From Butyrivibrio sp. (GTDB lineage Bacteria > Bacillota > Clostridia > Lachnospirales > Lachnospiraceae): DNA of 64,000 bases. The translations under genes and the position numbers were made by a program. The notes under the pieces were generated by a model that worked only from the letters and a program-made list of their open reading frames with translations, was not told where the DNA came from and did no database searches. This document shows, piece after piece, positions 52,506-61,160 of the stretch (its first letter is position 1; each line of letters starts with the position of its first letter). The stretch covers positions 1 to 64,000 of the forward strand of contig SVGC01000014.1 of assembly GCA_015056495.1 (NCBI GenBank). The letters are read 5' to 3'.

Positions 52506-54374
52506 CCGTAATGTAGTGATAGTTGCAGATATGGTGTAGGGCTTGGGATTGAGGCGGTTGTAGTTGTCGAGGTAGGATAGTATTTTCTTTTTGGTGGTAG
52601 CGATTTGCGCCTCAGTGCCATGTATTATTATTTCAAAAGTGCCGCCATTGATCCTTCCGGCAATGGCTTGTTCATCGGATGGGTCATCAACATTTTTTTC
52701 AGGAAGAGACTTCTTGATGGCCTGGCCAAGGACGGATATGGCAAGGTCTCCGGATTCACGTCCGTATTTTTCATTTATTTCTTTTAGATTATCCACATCA
52801 ACAGTCATATCATAAATAGATAAATCGGAAGCTGGATCATCTGTAGAGCTGGAGCCAGCTGCTTTGAGCTTATCCAGGTATTTGTTTTCATAATAATCAA
52901 AGCCGGCTTTACTGTAGAGACCGGTGAGATCATCTTTCATATATATTTCTTCAAGATGAAGAGCCATGGCGTCAGAGCGCTTTTTGTTCCTGAGAGTGTT
53001 CAATAGCTGGGACAGATTTACCAGATATTGGATAAGCTTGAAAGGATATCTGACTCTGTTGTTTTCGAAGGTCATGACTATGTAGCCTATGGCGTTGTTG
53101 TGATTGTAGATAGGAGAAACAACTCTGGCGTTTTCATTATCTGACATCAAGAAATCTGGCAAAAGTGTATTTCTTTTGAAGGTACATGAAGGAAGACGCT
53201 TACCGTTTTGGAGCGCCAGATAGAGTGTCAGGGAGTCATCAGCTTCTTTTTGATCATCATTTAATGCATCAGCAGATGCGGTGAGAGTCAGTATCTTGTC
53301 TGACAGGTTGTTCCAATTACTGCTAAGAGCCAGATAAAATCCGGTGCAATTCTCAATCTCGCCGGCATAGGATGCAATGAGGTCCAGCATGTCTTCAAGG
53401 TCGTTGGCTGCGCCAAAGGCAGAAGCGATTTTGGATGACATGATGATGGATTTTTCCAGATCGGCGATCTGTGCCAGAAGTGCATGGGTGTACATATGAA
53501 CTTTTTTATCTGCAGGAAAACTGCATCCGCAGGAGCCGCCATAGATTACTTTGGCAAAAACGGAAGTGACAGACCTCTCTTTTCCTCGGATAAGACTGTG
53601 CAGGTTGTCTACGGCAATCTGTCCCAGATCATAAACGGGGTAGGAGATTGTGGTAAGAGCAGGTATCATGTTCTGACCTGCGGCAGAGTTGTCACAGCCA
53701 GAGATTCCAAAGTCTTCAGGAATCTTGTAGCCTTTGTTTTCAGCTGCGATTATCAGTTCATAAGCAAGTCTGTCGTTATAGCATATGATCGCGTCGGGCA
53801 GGCACGTTCCATTTTTTGACAAATGATCAAGAGCCGTATTGTAGTCATCAGGCGTTTCATCGCAGATATAGACATCCTCATCGGTAAAAGACAAACCATT
53901 TTTTGACATAGAATCTCTTACTATGCCCAGTCTTTTTTCTGAGATATCAGGTTCATTCTTGCATCCCAGATAGCATATGCGTTTAGCGCCGTGCATGGTT
54001 ATAAAATGGCTTACTATCATTGACAGCATTGAATTGTTATCCATTGTCACATTTGGAAAAAATGGATCTGTGTCATTGACTTCGATAACAGGAACAGAGC
54101 AATCTTTTAAAGCCTCGCAGACCTTATCTCTAAGGGCTCTGGAAGCATAAGTGCCTGAAGCAAATATTACACCGCTTAAGTTGGAATAAACTGGGAGACG
54201 CAGAATGCATTCCTCGGTCTCAGAGAGCGTGCCAAGAGCTTCACCATCATTGGTGGTGATGACCTGGATCTGATAACCGTATTCTAATGCCTTATCGATT
54301 ATTCCCTGAGTGAGATTTCTTTGATACTCCCCATAAATATGTGAAATAAAAAGAGCAATTTTTTTGCTATACAT
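52503..54374 (-). CDS. LacI-type sugar-sensor protein fused to a degenerate GGDEF domain
   Basis: 623 residues from the ATG at 54374; longer openings lack ribosome sites. Residues 1-280 are a periplasmic-binding-like domain of LacI type (IALFISHIYGEYQRNLTQG, GISGCDNSAAGQ) without any helix-turn-helix or signal peptide. A middle region with a predicted coiled coil and GAF-like part leads to a C-terminal GGDEF domain (DDLTGLYSKAGF, VDVDNLKEINEKYG). The active-site GGDEF reads GGTFE (near residues 577-581), so diguanylate cyclase activity is doubtful. It may act as a cytoplasmic sugar sensor. The gene is divergent from GH3. Confidence 0.75.
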   Translation of the reverse strand: MYSKKIALFISHIYGEYQRNLTQGIIDKALEYGYQIQVITTNDGEALGTLSETEECILRLPVYSNLSGVIFASGTYASRALRDKVCEALKDCSVPVIEVNDTDPFFPNVTMDNNSMLSMIVSHFITMHGAKRICYLGCKNEPDISEKRLGIVRDSMSKNGLSFTDEDVYICDETPDDYNTALDHLSKNGTCLPDAIICYNDRLAYELIIAAENKGYKIPEDFGISGCDNSAAGQNMIPALTTISYPVYDLGQIAVDNLHSLIRGKERSVTSVFAKVIYGGSCGCSFPADKKVHMYTHALLAQIADLEKSIIMSSKIASAFGAANDLEDMLDLIASYAGEIENCTGFYLALSSNWNNLSDKILTLTASADALNDDQKEADDSLTLYLALQNGKRLPSCTFKRNTLLPDFLMSDNENARVVSPIYNHNNAIGYIVMTFENNRVRYPFKLIQYLVNLSQLLNTLRNKKRSDAMALHLEEIYMKDDLTGLYSKAGFDYYENKYLDKLKAAGSSSTDDPASDLSIYDMTVDVDNLKEINEKYGRESGDLAISVLGQAIKKSLPEKNVDDPSDEQAIAGRINGGTFEIIIHGTEAQIATTKKKILSYLDNYNRLNPKPYTISATITTLR

Positions 54375-54413
54375 AGGACCCCAAATTCCTAAAAAATACA
54401 CACTAAAAATAAA

Positions 54414-54444
54414 AAAATGTAGCGTATACATTTTAACATATAAT
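54414..54444 (+). promoter_or_regulatory. Operator-like inverted repeat and -10 of the GH3 gene
   Basis: AAAATGTA-GCGTA-TACATTTT (54414-54434) is a perfect 8-bp inverted repeat lying directly before TATAAT (54439-54444). A bound protein would cover the -35/-10 spacer. Regulator unknown. Confidence 0.5.
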
Positions 54445-54520
54445 GGTATGATGACATAGTGGATCCTGTTTGTGCGGATAAATGTAATTTTTTTTAGGGG
54501 AATTGAAAGGGTATTAAAAA

Positions 54521-56935
54521 ATGAAAAAATGGACCAGAGCAAATTATCAGCCAAATCTTCCTTTGAATGGGGATAAGAAAGTTACAGCAAGTCTTGAGCA
54601 TATTGAACTGTCAAGACAGGCAGCAGCTGAAGGCATGGTGCTGTTAAAAAATGAAAATGATATATTGCCTCTTGCTAAAAATGCAAAAATTGCGCTGTTT
54701 GGAAAAGGCACCTTTGACTATGTAAAAGGCGGTGGCGGAAGTGGTGATGTGTACACCAAGTATGTCCACAATATCTATGATGGCTTCAAGAGCCTTGGCG
54801 TAGAGATATTTGAGCATTTGTGTGATTATTATAAAAAAGATATTGATGATCAGTACCATGCAGGTTCTGCACCGGGCATGACTGTAGAGCCTGAGCTTCC
54901 TGAAGAACTGGCCAAGGCAGCGCATAATTATACAGATACAGCTATCATCAGCATCAGCAGATTCTCAGGAGAAGGCTGGGATCGTTCCGATGTTGAATAT
55001 GAAGGGGAGTACAACCCATGGGCAAGTGAGACAAGCATGCCTAAGACTGCAGGTAAGATTTTTCCAAAGGGAGATTTCTATCTGACAGACAATGAAGAAA
55101 AGATGATCGAAACAGTAAGTTCTATGTTTGCCAAGACCATCGTTGTGCTGAATGTAGGCGGAGTGGTTGATACTAAATGGATCAAGAACAGTGACAGCAT
55201 CGGCGCAGCACTCCTTGCATGGCAGGGCGGTATGGAGGGCGGACTTGCAACTGCACAGATACTGATGGGACAAGTGAATCCATCAGGTAAATTGCCGGAT
55301 TCTTTTGCAGGTGAGATTGAGGATTATCCATCTACCAAAGGATTCCACGAATCTCCTCATTACGTTGATTATACAGAAGACATCTTTGTTGGATACAGAT
55401 ATTTCGAGACCATAAGCGGAGCAGCTGAGAAGGTTGTATATCCATTTGGATATGGACTTTCCTATACCTCTTTTGAAAAAGAGATCATTAAGACAAAAGA
55501 ATCTGAAGAAGGTGTTACTTTCCAGATCAAGGTCACAAATACAGGTAAGACAGCAGGAAAAGAAGTTGCAGCATTGTATCTGTCAGCACCTCAGGGCAAG
55601 CTTGGCAAGGCTGCAAAAGTACTTGTGGCATTTGAGAAAACAAGACTTCTTGAAGCTGGCCAGTCTCAGGTAATGGAGCTGTTTGTATCCAAGTATCAGC
55701 TGGCATCTTATGATGATCTTGGAAAAGTTGAAGAGTCAGCCTATGTCATCGAAAAAGGTGAGTATGGATTCTATCTGGGCGGAAGTGTAGAAGACACTGT
55801 TGAAGCAGAGTACAAGTATGTAGCTGCGGAAGATGAAGTATACGAGAAGCTTTCAAGACAGCTGGCTCCTGTATCACTTAAAAAGAGACTTCTGGCTGAT
55901 GGTAGTTATGAAGAATTACCTATAGGACCAGCCAGAGATATCAATGAATGTATATTTGAAAAAATGGTTCCTGGTACCGAAGAAGCTGTTGTTCCTGTAG
56001 ATAAGGGACGTGATTCATATATGCTTATGAACCCTTATAAAACAAAGGACACTAAGCCTCTGATGGATGTCTATGAAGGAAAGATATCACTTGATGAATT
56101 TATCAGTCAGATGGATGATGAGGATCTGATTGATATCCTTGGCGGTCAGCCTAACAGAGGCGTTGCTAATACATGGGGAATGGGAAATAAGCCTGAATAC
56201 GGTATTCCTAATGTTATGACAGCAGATGGCCCTGCAGGAGTGCGTATCAATCCTGAGTGCGGTATAGCAACTACAGCATGGCCTTGCGCAACACTTCTTG
56301 CTTCTACATGGAATAAGGATCTGTTGTATAAAGTAGGTGAGGCAGGCGGAGAAGAACTTAAGGAAAACAACCTTCAGATCTGGCTTACACCTGCAGTTAA
56401 TATCCACAGAAGTCCACTTTGCGGAAGAAACTTTGAATATTATTCAGAGGATCCATACCTTGCCGGTAAGCTTGCAGCACAGCTTGTAAAGGGTATCCAG
56501 TCCAATAATGTGGCAGCCAGTGTAAAGCATTTTGCAGCCAACAACAAGGAAACTAACAGAAAACACAGTGATTCCAGAGTATCAGAGAGAGCACTCAGAG
56601 AAATCTATCTGAAAGCTTTTGAGATCATTGTAAAAGAAGCTGATCCTTGGACTATCATGTCAGCCTACAATGCAGTTAACGGCCAGAGAGCATCTGAATC
56701 AAAAGACCTCTTGACTAACATCCTTCGCAAGGAATGGGGCTTTAAGGGCATGGTAACTTCTGACTGGTGGAACAGAGCTGAGCAGTACAAAGAAATCCTT
56801 GCCGGCAACGATGTTAAGATGGCCAACGGCTATCCTGAACGTGTAAAGAAGGCCATGGAAATGGGTGCTCTGACAAGAGCTGATCTGGAGGCTTGCGCCC
56901 GCCGCGTACTTGAGATGATATTGAAGCTTGATTGA
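54521..56935 (+). CDS. GH3 beta-glycosidase with permuted domain order
   Basis: 804 residues. The usual second GH3 domain comes first (about 30-270, AAEGMVLLKNENDILPL), then a fibronectin-like domain (about 320-430), and the catalytic barrel comes last (about 520-800). The nucleophile is D748 in MVTSDWW. KHFAANNKETNR and NVMTADGPAGVR are the sugar-binding loops. This circularly permuted order is known in rumen beta-glucosidases. No signal peptide: cytoplasmic, acting on cello- or xylo-oligosaccharides. GAAAGGG lies before the ATG. A strong terminator follows. Confidence 0.9.
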   Translation: MKKWTRANYQPNLPLNGDKKVTASLEHIELSRQAAAEGMVLLKNENDILPLAKNAKIALFGKGTFDYVKGGGGSGDVYTKYVHNIYDGFKSLGVEIFEHLCDYYKKDIDDQYHAGSAPGMTVEPELPEELAKAAHNYTDTAIISISRFSGEGWDRSDVEYEGEYNPWASETSMPKTAGKIFPKGDFYLTDNEEKMIETVSSMFAKTIVVLNVGGVVDTKWIKNSDSIGAALLAWQGGMEGGLATAQILMGQVNPSGKLPDSFAGEIEDYPSTKGFHESPHYVDYTEDIFVGYRYFETISGAAEKVVYPFGYGLSYTSFEKEIIKTKESEEGVTFQIKVTNTGKTAGKEVAALYLSAPQGKLGKAAKVLVAFEKTRLLEAGQSQVMELFVSKYQLASYDDLGKVEESAYVIEKGEYGFYLGGSVEDTVEAEYKYVAAEDEVYEKLSRQLAPVSLKKRLLADGSYEELPIGPARDINECIFEKMVPGTEEAVVPVDKGRDSYMLMNPYKTKDTKPLMDVYEGKISLDEFISQMDDEDLIDILGGQPNRGVANTWGMGNKPEYGIPNVMTADGPAGVRINPECGIATTAWPCATLLASTWNKDLLYKVGEAGGEELKENNLQIWLTPAVNIHRSPLCGRNFEYYSEDPYLAGKLAAQLVKGIQSNNVAASVKHFAANNKETNRKHSDSRVSERALREIYLKAFEIIVKEADPWTIMSAYNAVNGQRASESKDLLTNILRKEWGFKGMVTSDWWNRAEQYKEILAGNDVKMANGYPERVKKAMEMGALTRADLEACARRVLEMILKLD

Positions 56936-56959
56936 TCTGAATAATTATATATGAGTATA

Positions 56960-56995
56960 TCCCCTGCGAAAAGTGTGATCGCAGGGGATTTTTTT
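56960..56995 (+). terminator. Intrinsic terminator after GH3
   Basis: A perfect 10-bp stem (TCCCCTGCGA with TCGCAGGGGA), 9-nt loop and seven T residues. Confidence 0.9.
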
Positions 56996-57020
56996 GTGTC
57001 ACTGGGTGAGTCAAAAAAAT

Positions 57021-59798
57021 TTAGTGCAGGAACTCAATAGATGCAAGGCTGCAGCTGCCGGTGCCCTTGTAGGTCAGGTAGAGTGGGTAGGTACCTGTGA
57101 GGGATGGAAGAGTGCATTCGCCAGTCTGCCATACGTTGGCATTGTCGCCGTGGATCTTGCCAAGGACTTCGCCATCAAGGCTGGTGCGTATCTCAAAGTC
57201 ACCATTGAAGTAAGCTCTTGTCTTGATCCTGAGACCTGTAACGTTTTTGAGTTCGAAATATTTAAAGCCAATAGTTGTGCCATCAACGATGGACTTGATG
57301 TAACCAGGGTTTTGGTCGCCGTCGCCGCCTTCCTGGACTACTCTAGGAGCATTAGGCTCAACATAGATCTTGTGCTCTGGTGTGAATATGTTGCAGGCAA
57401 TGTATGCAGGATATTCACCAATATCTGAAAGAGGACCATTGTTAAGTCCGCAGGATGTGATCTCAACCTGTGGGATCTTACCGGATCCATCGAAATGTAT
57501 CTTTTCAGCACAACCCTGTCTGCTGTACCAGGTACCGCTGGTGTGACGGTGATAGAAGATGTACCAGTCACTGCCGATCTCTACGATACTACCGTGGTTG
57601 TTGGCGCCATAGGCTGTTGCCTGATCTGCAGGTTTGTAGCTGTCTATGTGGAGGTCACAGTTACTTACGATCACTCCGCCATATTCGTAAGGACCTTCAG
57701 GATCTTTGGATGTTGCGTAGCAGAGTTCATGCATTACCTCTGATGAGTAAACAAAATAGTATGTATCATCATGCTTTCTGATGGAAGGAGCTTCAAAGAA
57801 TGCATGATGTTCAAAAGCTGTGCCCTGGCTATAGCAGCTGCCTGGTGCAATGATCTTAGGAGCTTTTCTAACAGTTAACATATCCTTATCAAGTACAGTC
57901 AGCATAGCGCCATGTCTGGACTTGTCATGCTGTCCGCAGAAGCCAGTAAACAGATATGTTACATCACCTTCTGTAAGTACGCCCGGATCAAACTGTGGTT
58001 CATCGCCAGCTTTTTCACCAAGCCTGGTGCCATCTTCATAGTGTACATAACCGTAGAACTGGAAAGGCCCAGCAGGTGTGTCGCTGACAGCAACAGATAC
58101 TACACATACTTTATCAAGAACATAGTAGAGGTAATAGCGTCCGTCAGGACCAACTGTCACATCAGGAGCATAGAGGCACATGTGGCCGTCTTTATTGAGA
58201 GGGTCAGCAGTCTTTGGATATATTACGCCTTCATACTTCCAGTTACCGAGATCGTCTATTGGAGCAGACCAGCATACGTAGTCACCAAGACAGAAGGTCT
58301 CGCCGCCATAGATATCGTGTGAACCGTAAACATATACTCTGTTGCCAAATACATATGGTTCTCCGTCAGGAACATATTCCCAGGATGGAAGATAAGGGTT
58401 AACAGCCTGCTTTTTGCTGCCCTGTCTGATACCACCTTCAAAGCGTGGCTTAGCACCGCTTCCAAGGAATTCCATTTCAGCAGGAGACTTTTCTGTATAT
58501 GGTTGCCATGCAGGCATAGGAAGCTTGTCTGAGCCTGCGCCGTTAGGATCATGTGTCTTGATGAAGTTGACAAAATAATCGCTCATCTGGCGGGCAAGGT
58601 CGAAATGTCTTCCAACATAAGGCCTATGGCATTTTTCAAGTGTATCAAAAAAGAACCAGAGATCGCAGGAATGGAATGTGCCCGGATAGCTGTCGCCAGG
58701 ATGTCCATCTCCAGGAATATCAGGATCAAATCTGTAATAATAGAATTTCTGAGCAGGTTTTTTTTCATTGGCCATCTTGAGAACTGTCTTAACAGAATTT
58801 TCGACCATGTTGACACCTGCAGCACGGAACTCATCAGTAGTATTTCCGGCAATCACCGGAACCTGCGCACAGCTTCTGTTAATAAAGCGGTTTACAGGAT
58901 CTCCTGTGCAGAACTTGCCATCTGTAATTGGGAACATTCTTGGATGGTCAGCTATAAATCTGTTGTAACCGGCAAAAAGTTCTCTGAAAGGAATCTTTCT
59001 TGCTTCCTCAAGACTCTTTACACCAAGGCTTTCAAAGAATTGTTCACCAAGCTTTTCAGCCTTAGGAAGATCAAGTGGATTAAAGATATCATCTTTTGCA
59101 TCAGGTAATCTGATGATCCCGCTAAATATAGCAGCACCCTTGATGATGTCAAAATTGTCAGGACAAGTGAGCTGGTGCATAACACTGGAACCACCTGCTG
59201 ACTGACCTGCAATAGTGATATTTTCAGGGTCTCCGCCAAAAGCTGCAATATTATTATGTACCCAGTGAAGACCTGCCTTTTGGTCAAGTAAACCAAAGTT
59301 GCAAGGAGCATCTGGATTTTCTGCAGTTATTTCTTTATGGGCAAGATATCCGAACGCGCCAAGTCTGTAAGCAACGCTGACTACGATGATTCCTTTTTTG
59401 GCAAGAGCTTCGCCATTGAATTCCATTTCAGCAGTGTAGCCCCACTGAAAACCTCCGCCATAGTACCATACAAGTACAGGCAGCTTCTCATCAGCAGCCT
59501 TGGCTGGTGTCCATATGTTAAGATACAGGCAGTCTTCATCCATAGGTATTTCAGGATCAACATGCCATTCTCTGCAGTACAGATCTGTACCAAGTCCAGG
59601 AGTATCCTGTACAGAAATAGGGCCAAATTCAAAGGCATTTAATGTGCCATCCCAGTTCTGACAAGGCTGAGGAGCTCTCCATCTGTTGTCACCTACAGGA
59701 GGAGCAGCAAAAGGTATCCCCTTAAAAACTGTTATTCTTGGATCATTGCCGGCCAGTCCCCGAACATGGCCGTTTTTAACGTGTGTTTCTCTAAGCAT
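57021..59798 (-). CDS. Bifunctional carboxylesterase - GH43 fusion with C-terminal CBM6-like module
   Basis: 925 residues. Residues 1-450 are a type B carboxylesterase: oxyanion motif WYYGGGFQWG, catalytic S200 (GQSAGGSS), acidic E323 and H376 (FHSCDLW). Residues about 465-780 are GH43 with D478 (YVPDGEP), D546 (LYAPDV) and E669 (FFEAPS). The rest is a beta-sandwich resembling CBM6. No signal peptide, so it probably deacylates and trims substituted xylo-oligosaccharides in the cytoplasm. GGAGGG before the ATG supports the start. Both active sites look intact. Acetyl or feruloyl specificity is not readable. Confidence 0.88.
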   Translation of the reverse strand: MLRETHVKNGHVRGLAGNDPRITVFKGIPFAAPPVGDNRWRAPQPCQNWDGTLNAFEFGPISVQDTPGLGTDLYCREWHVDPEIPMDEDCLYLNIWTPAKAADEKLPVLVWYYGGGFQWGYTAEMEFNGEALAKKGIIVVSVAYRLGAFGYLAHKEITAENPDAPCNFGLLDQKAGLHWVHNNIAAFGGDPENITIAGQSAGGSSVMHQLTCPDNFDIIKGAAIFSGIIRLPDAKDDIFNPLDLPKAEKLGEQFFESLGVKSLEEARKIPFRELFAGYNRFIADHPRMFPITDGKFCTGDPVNRFINRSCAQVPVIAGNTTDEFRAAGVNMVENSVKTVLKMANEKKPAQKFYYYRFDPDIPGDGHPGDSYPGTFHSCDLWFFFDTLEKCHRPYVGRHFDLARQMSDYFVNFIKTHDPNGAGSDKLPMPAWQPYTEKSPAEMEFLGSGAKPRFEGGIRQGSKKQAVNPYLPSWEYVPDGEPYVFGNRVYVYGSHDIYGGETFCLGDYVCWSAPIDDLGNWKYEGVIYPKTADPLNKDGHMCLYAPDVTVGPDGRYYLYYVLDKVCVVSVAVSDTPAGPFQFYGYVHYEDGTRLGEKAGDEPQFDPGVLTEGDVTYLFTGFCGQHDKSRHGAMLTVLDKDMLTVRKAPKIIAPGSCYSQGTAFEHHAFFEAPSIRKHDDTYYFVYSSEVMHELCYATSKDPEGPYEYGGVIVSNCDLHIDSYKPADQATAYGANNHGSIVEIGSDWYIFYHRHTSGTWYSRQGCAEKIHFDGSGKIPQVEITSCGLNNGPLSDIGEYPAYIACNIFTPEHKIYVEPNAPRVVQEGGDGDQNPGYIKSIVDGTTIGFKYFELKNVTGLRIKTRAYFNGDFEIRTSLDGEVLGKIHGDNANVWQTGECTLPSLTGTYPLYLTYKGTGSCSLASIEFLH

Positions 59799-59834
59799 TT
59801 TCCCTCCACATTATCTAGTTGTATTTTTTAAATA

Positions 59835-59873
59835 ATCTCACGGAATCCACATTAGATGCAGATTTCGTGAGAT
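59835..59873. repeat. Isolated hp1-like hairpin
   Basis: An inverted repeat (ATCTCACGGAATCCACA with GATGCAGATTTCGTGAGAT) resembles hp1 and its CTCACGAAAT flank in the three-hairpin element, but no other module or REP end is present. It lies between the AraC gene and the esterase-GH43 gene. Confidence 0.5.
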
Positions 59874-59887
59874 CATATTTAAAAACG

Positions 59888-60853
59888 TTATTGAGTTTTT
59901 TTCTCCCTGACCGGAGTTCTTTTGTGCTTATTTGGAGCGCCTGAAAAAAGAGCGCGGTATTCGCTTGGAGTACATCCTTTCTTTTGTTTGAAAGTACGGT
60001 TGAATGTGGAAATGCTGGAGAAACCTGATTGCAGGGCTATATCCGTTATGGATAAGCCGTTTTTGGCAAGCAGCACTTCCGTTGCTTTGATCCTCTGGCC
60101 GACCAGATAGTCATAGAACGTACAGTTCATGTATTCCTTAAAAAGTCTGGAAAAATGAAACATGGAAAAACCACTATACGCTGCAACTTCTTCAAGAGTT
60201 ATGTCATATGCATAATTCTGATCTATATAATCGATTGCGTTGTTTAATTTCTCAAAATACTCATGACGCTTGATAGGAGTACTATCTGTAAAGAGATTGA
60301 TCTTGGTCAGATGGTATCTTGAAAGCGTTGTCATGATCTGGAACAGATGTGAATATATTGAAAACTCATAAAATTCTGTTTTCTGAAAATATTCATCCCA
60401 TATACTAGAGAACAGATCATACACCTCATTGTATATAGGCGCATGACTCTCAGGAGTGATGTGTATGCAGTTCTGCAGCATATTTATCAGACTGGAATAT
60501 CCTCTAAGGGATGAAAAAAAGTCTATATCAAAAAGACACACATATCTGCAGCCGGTTCTTGGGGCATGCAGAGAGTGTGGTTTACGGGGAGGTATTATGA
60601 TGATCTCCCCCGGTTTTACACGATATGGATGTGAGTCTACTTCGACATCATAGTAATTCTCTATTGGAACAATGATCTCAAGAGCATTATGCCAATGTGA
60701 AGGATAATCAACATTGAGCTCGTTGTACCATATCCTCAAAGAGCTGTCTACAGGGAATATGTGCTGTTCCTTATCATTTATTATGTCGCGAGTTTTATAA
60801 TCACTATTTTGCTGATAATAATCGAGCTTATTCTTAACCTCTCTCCGTATCAT
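59888..60853 (-). CDS. AraC-family transcriptional regulator
   Basis: 321 residues. An N-terminal cupin sensor domain (SHWHNALEIIVP, RVKPGEIIIIPPRKPHSL) is followed by the AraC helix-turn-helix pair (ITLEEVAAYSGFSMFHFSRLF and SITDIALQSGFSSISTFNR). Regulators of this kind bind a sugar and activate nearby glycosidase genes. It is divergent from the GH10 xylanase and upstream of the esterase-GH43 gene on the same strand, so either is a likely target. The start has a weak ribosome site. Confidence 0.9.
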   Translation of the reverse strand: MIRREVKNKLDYYQQNSDYKTRDIINDKEQHIFPVDSSLRIWYNELNVDYPSHWHNALEIIVPIENYYDVEVDSHPYRVKPGEIIIIPPRKPHSLHAPRTGCRYVCLFDIDFFSSLRGYSSLINMLQNCIHITPESHAPIYNEVYDLFSSIWDEYFQKTEFYEFSIYSHLFQIMTTLSRYHLTKINLFTDSTPIKRHEYFEKLNNAIDYIDQNYAYDITLEEVAAYSGFSMFHFSRLFKEYMNCTFYDYLVGQRIKATEVLLAKNGLSITDIALQSGFSSISTFNRTFKQKKGCTPSEYRALFSGAPNKHKRTPVREKKTQ

Positions 60854-61160
60854 CGGGATTACTCACTTTCGTATAGTTAGTTTGCATAATATCATTATTT
60901 GATCAGTAAGACTTCTCATATATTGCTATCTATTATCAAAAAATGCTCGCTTTTTATCATATACGTTCAAGTAAAATTTGCATAGTTGTGAATATTGCAC
61001 AAAATTTTTGGTCAGATTTTTTTCTTCTTGCCGCAATATTTGAACACCACTAAGCAACAATTGATAAGCGAACAAGTCCTCAAGATTTTATCCTATTCAG
61101 TATCAACTATTATTGCGTATAGCAAAATGTGGTTATTAGATTTCGGGGAGGAAAAACTTG
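60854..61160. promoter_or_regulatory. Divergent AraC/GH10 control region
   Basis: A 307-bp AT-rich gap without a gene. TTTGCATA occurs twice in the same direction (60881-60888 and 60977-60984), 96 bp apart, and may be AraC binding sites. No convincing -35/-10 pair stands out. GGGGAGG at 61145-61151 is the ribosome site of the GH10 gene. Confidence 0.35.

Noticed and set aside
57000-57018. Possible REP remnant (TCACTGGG next to TGAGTCA)
   Set aside because: Only two short fragments in altered order; too little to call, though it also lies by a stop codon.
58551-59108. 185-codon plus-strand frame
   Set aside because: Antisense to the esterase domain of the 57021-59798 gene, whose catalytic residues prove the minus-strand reading.
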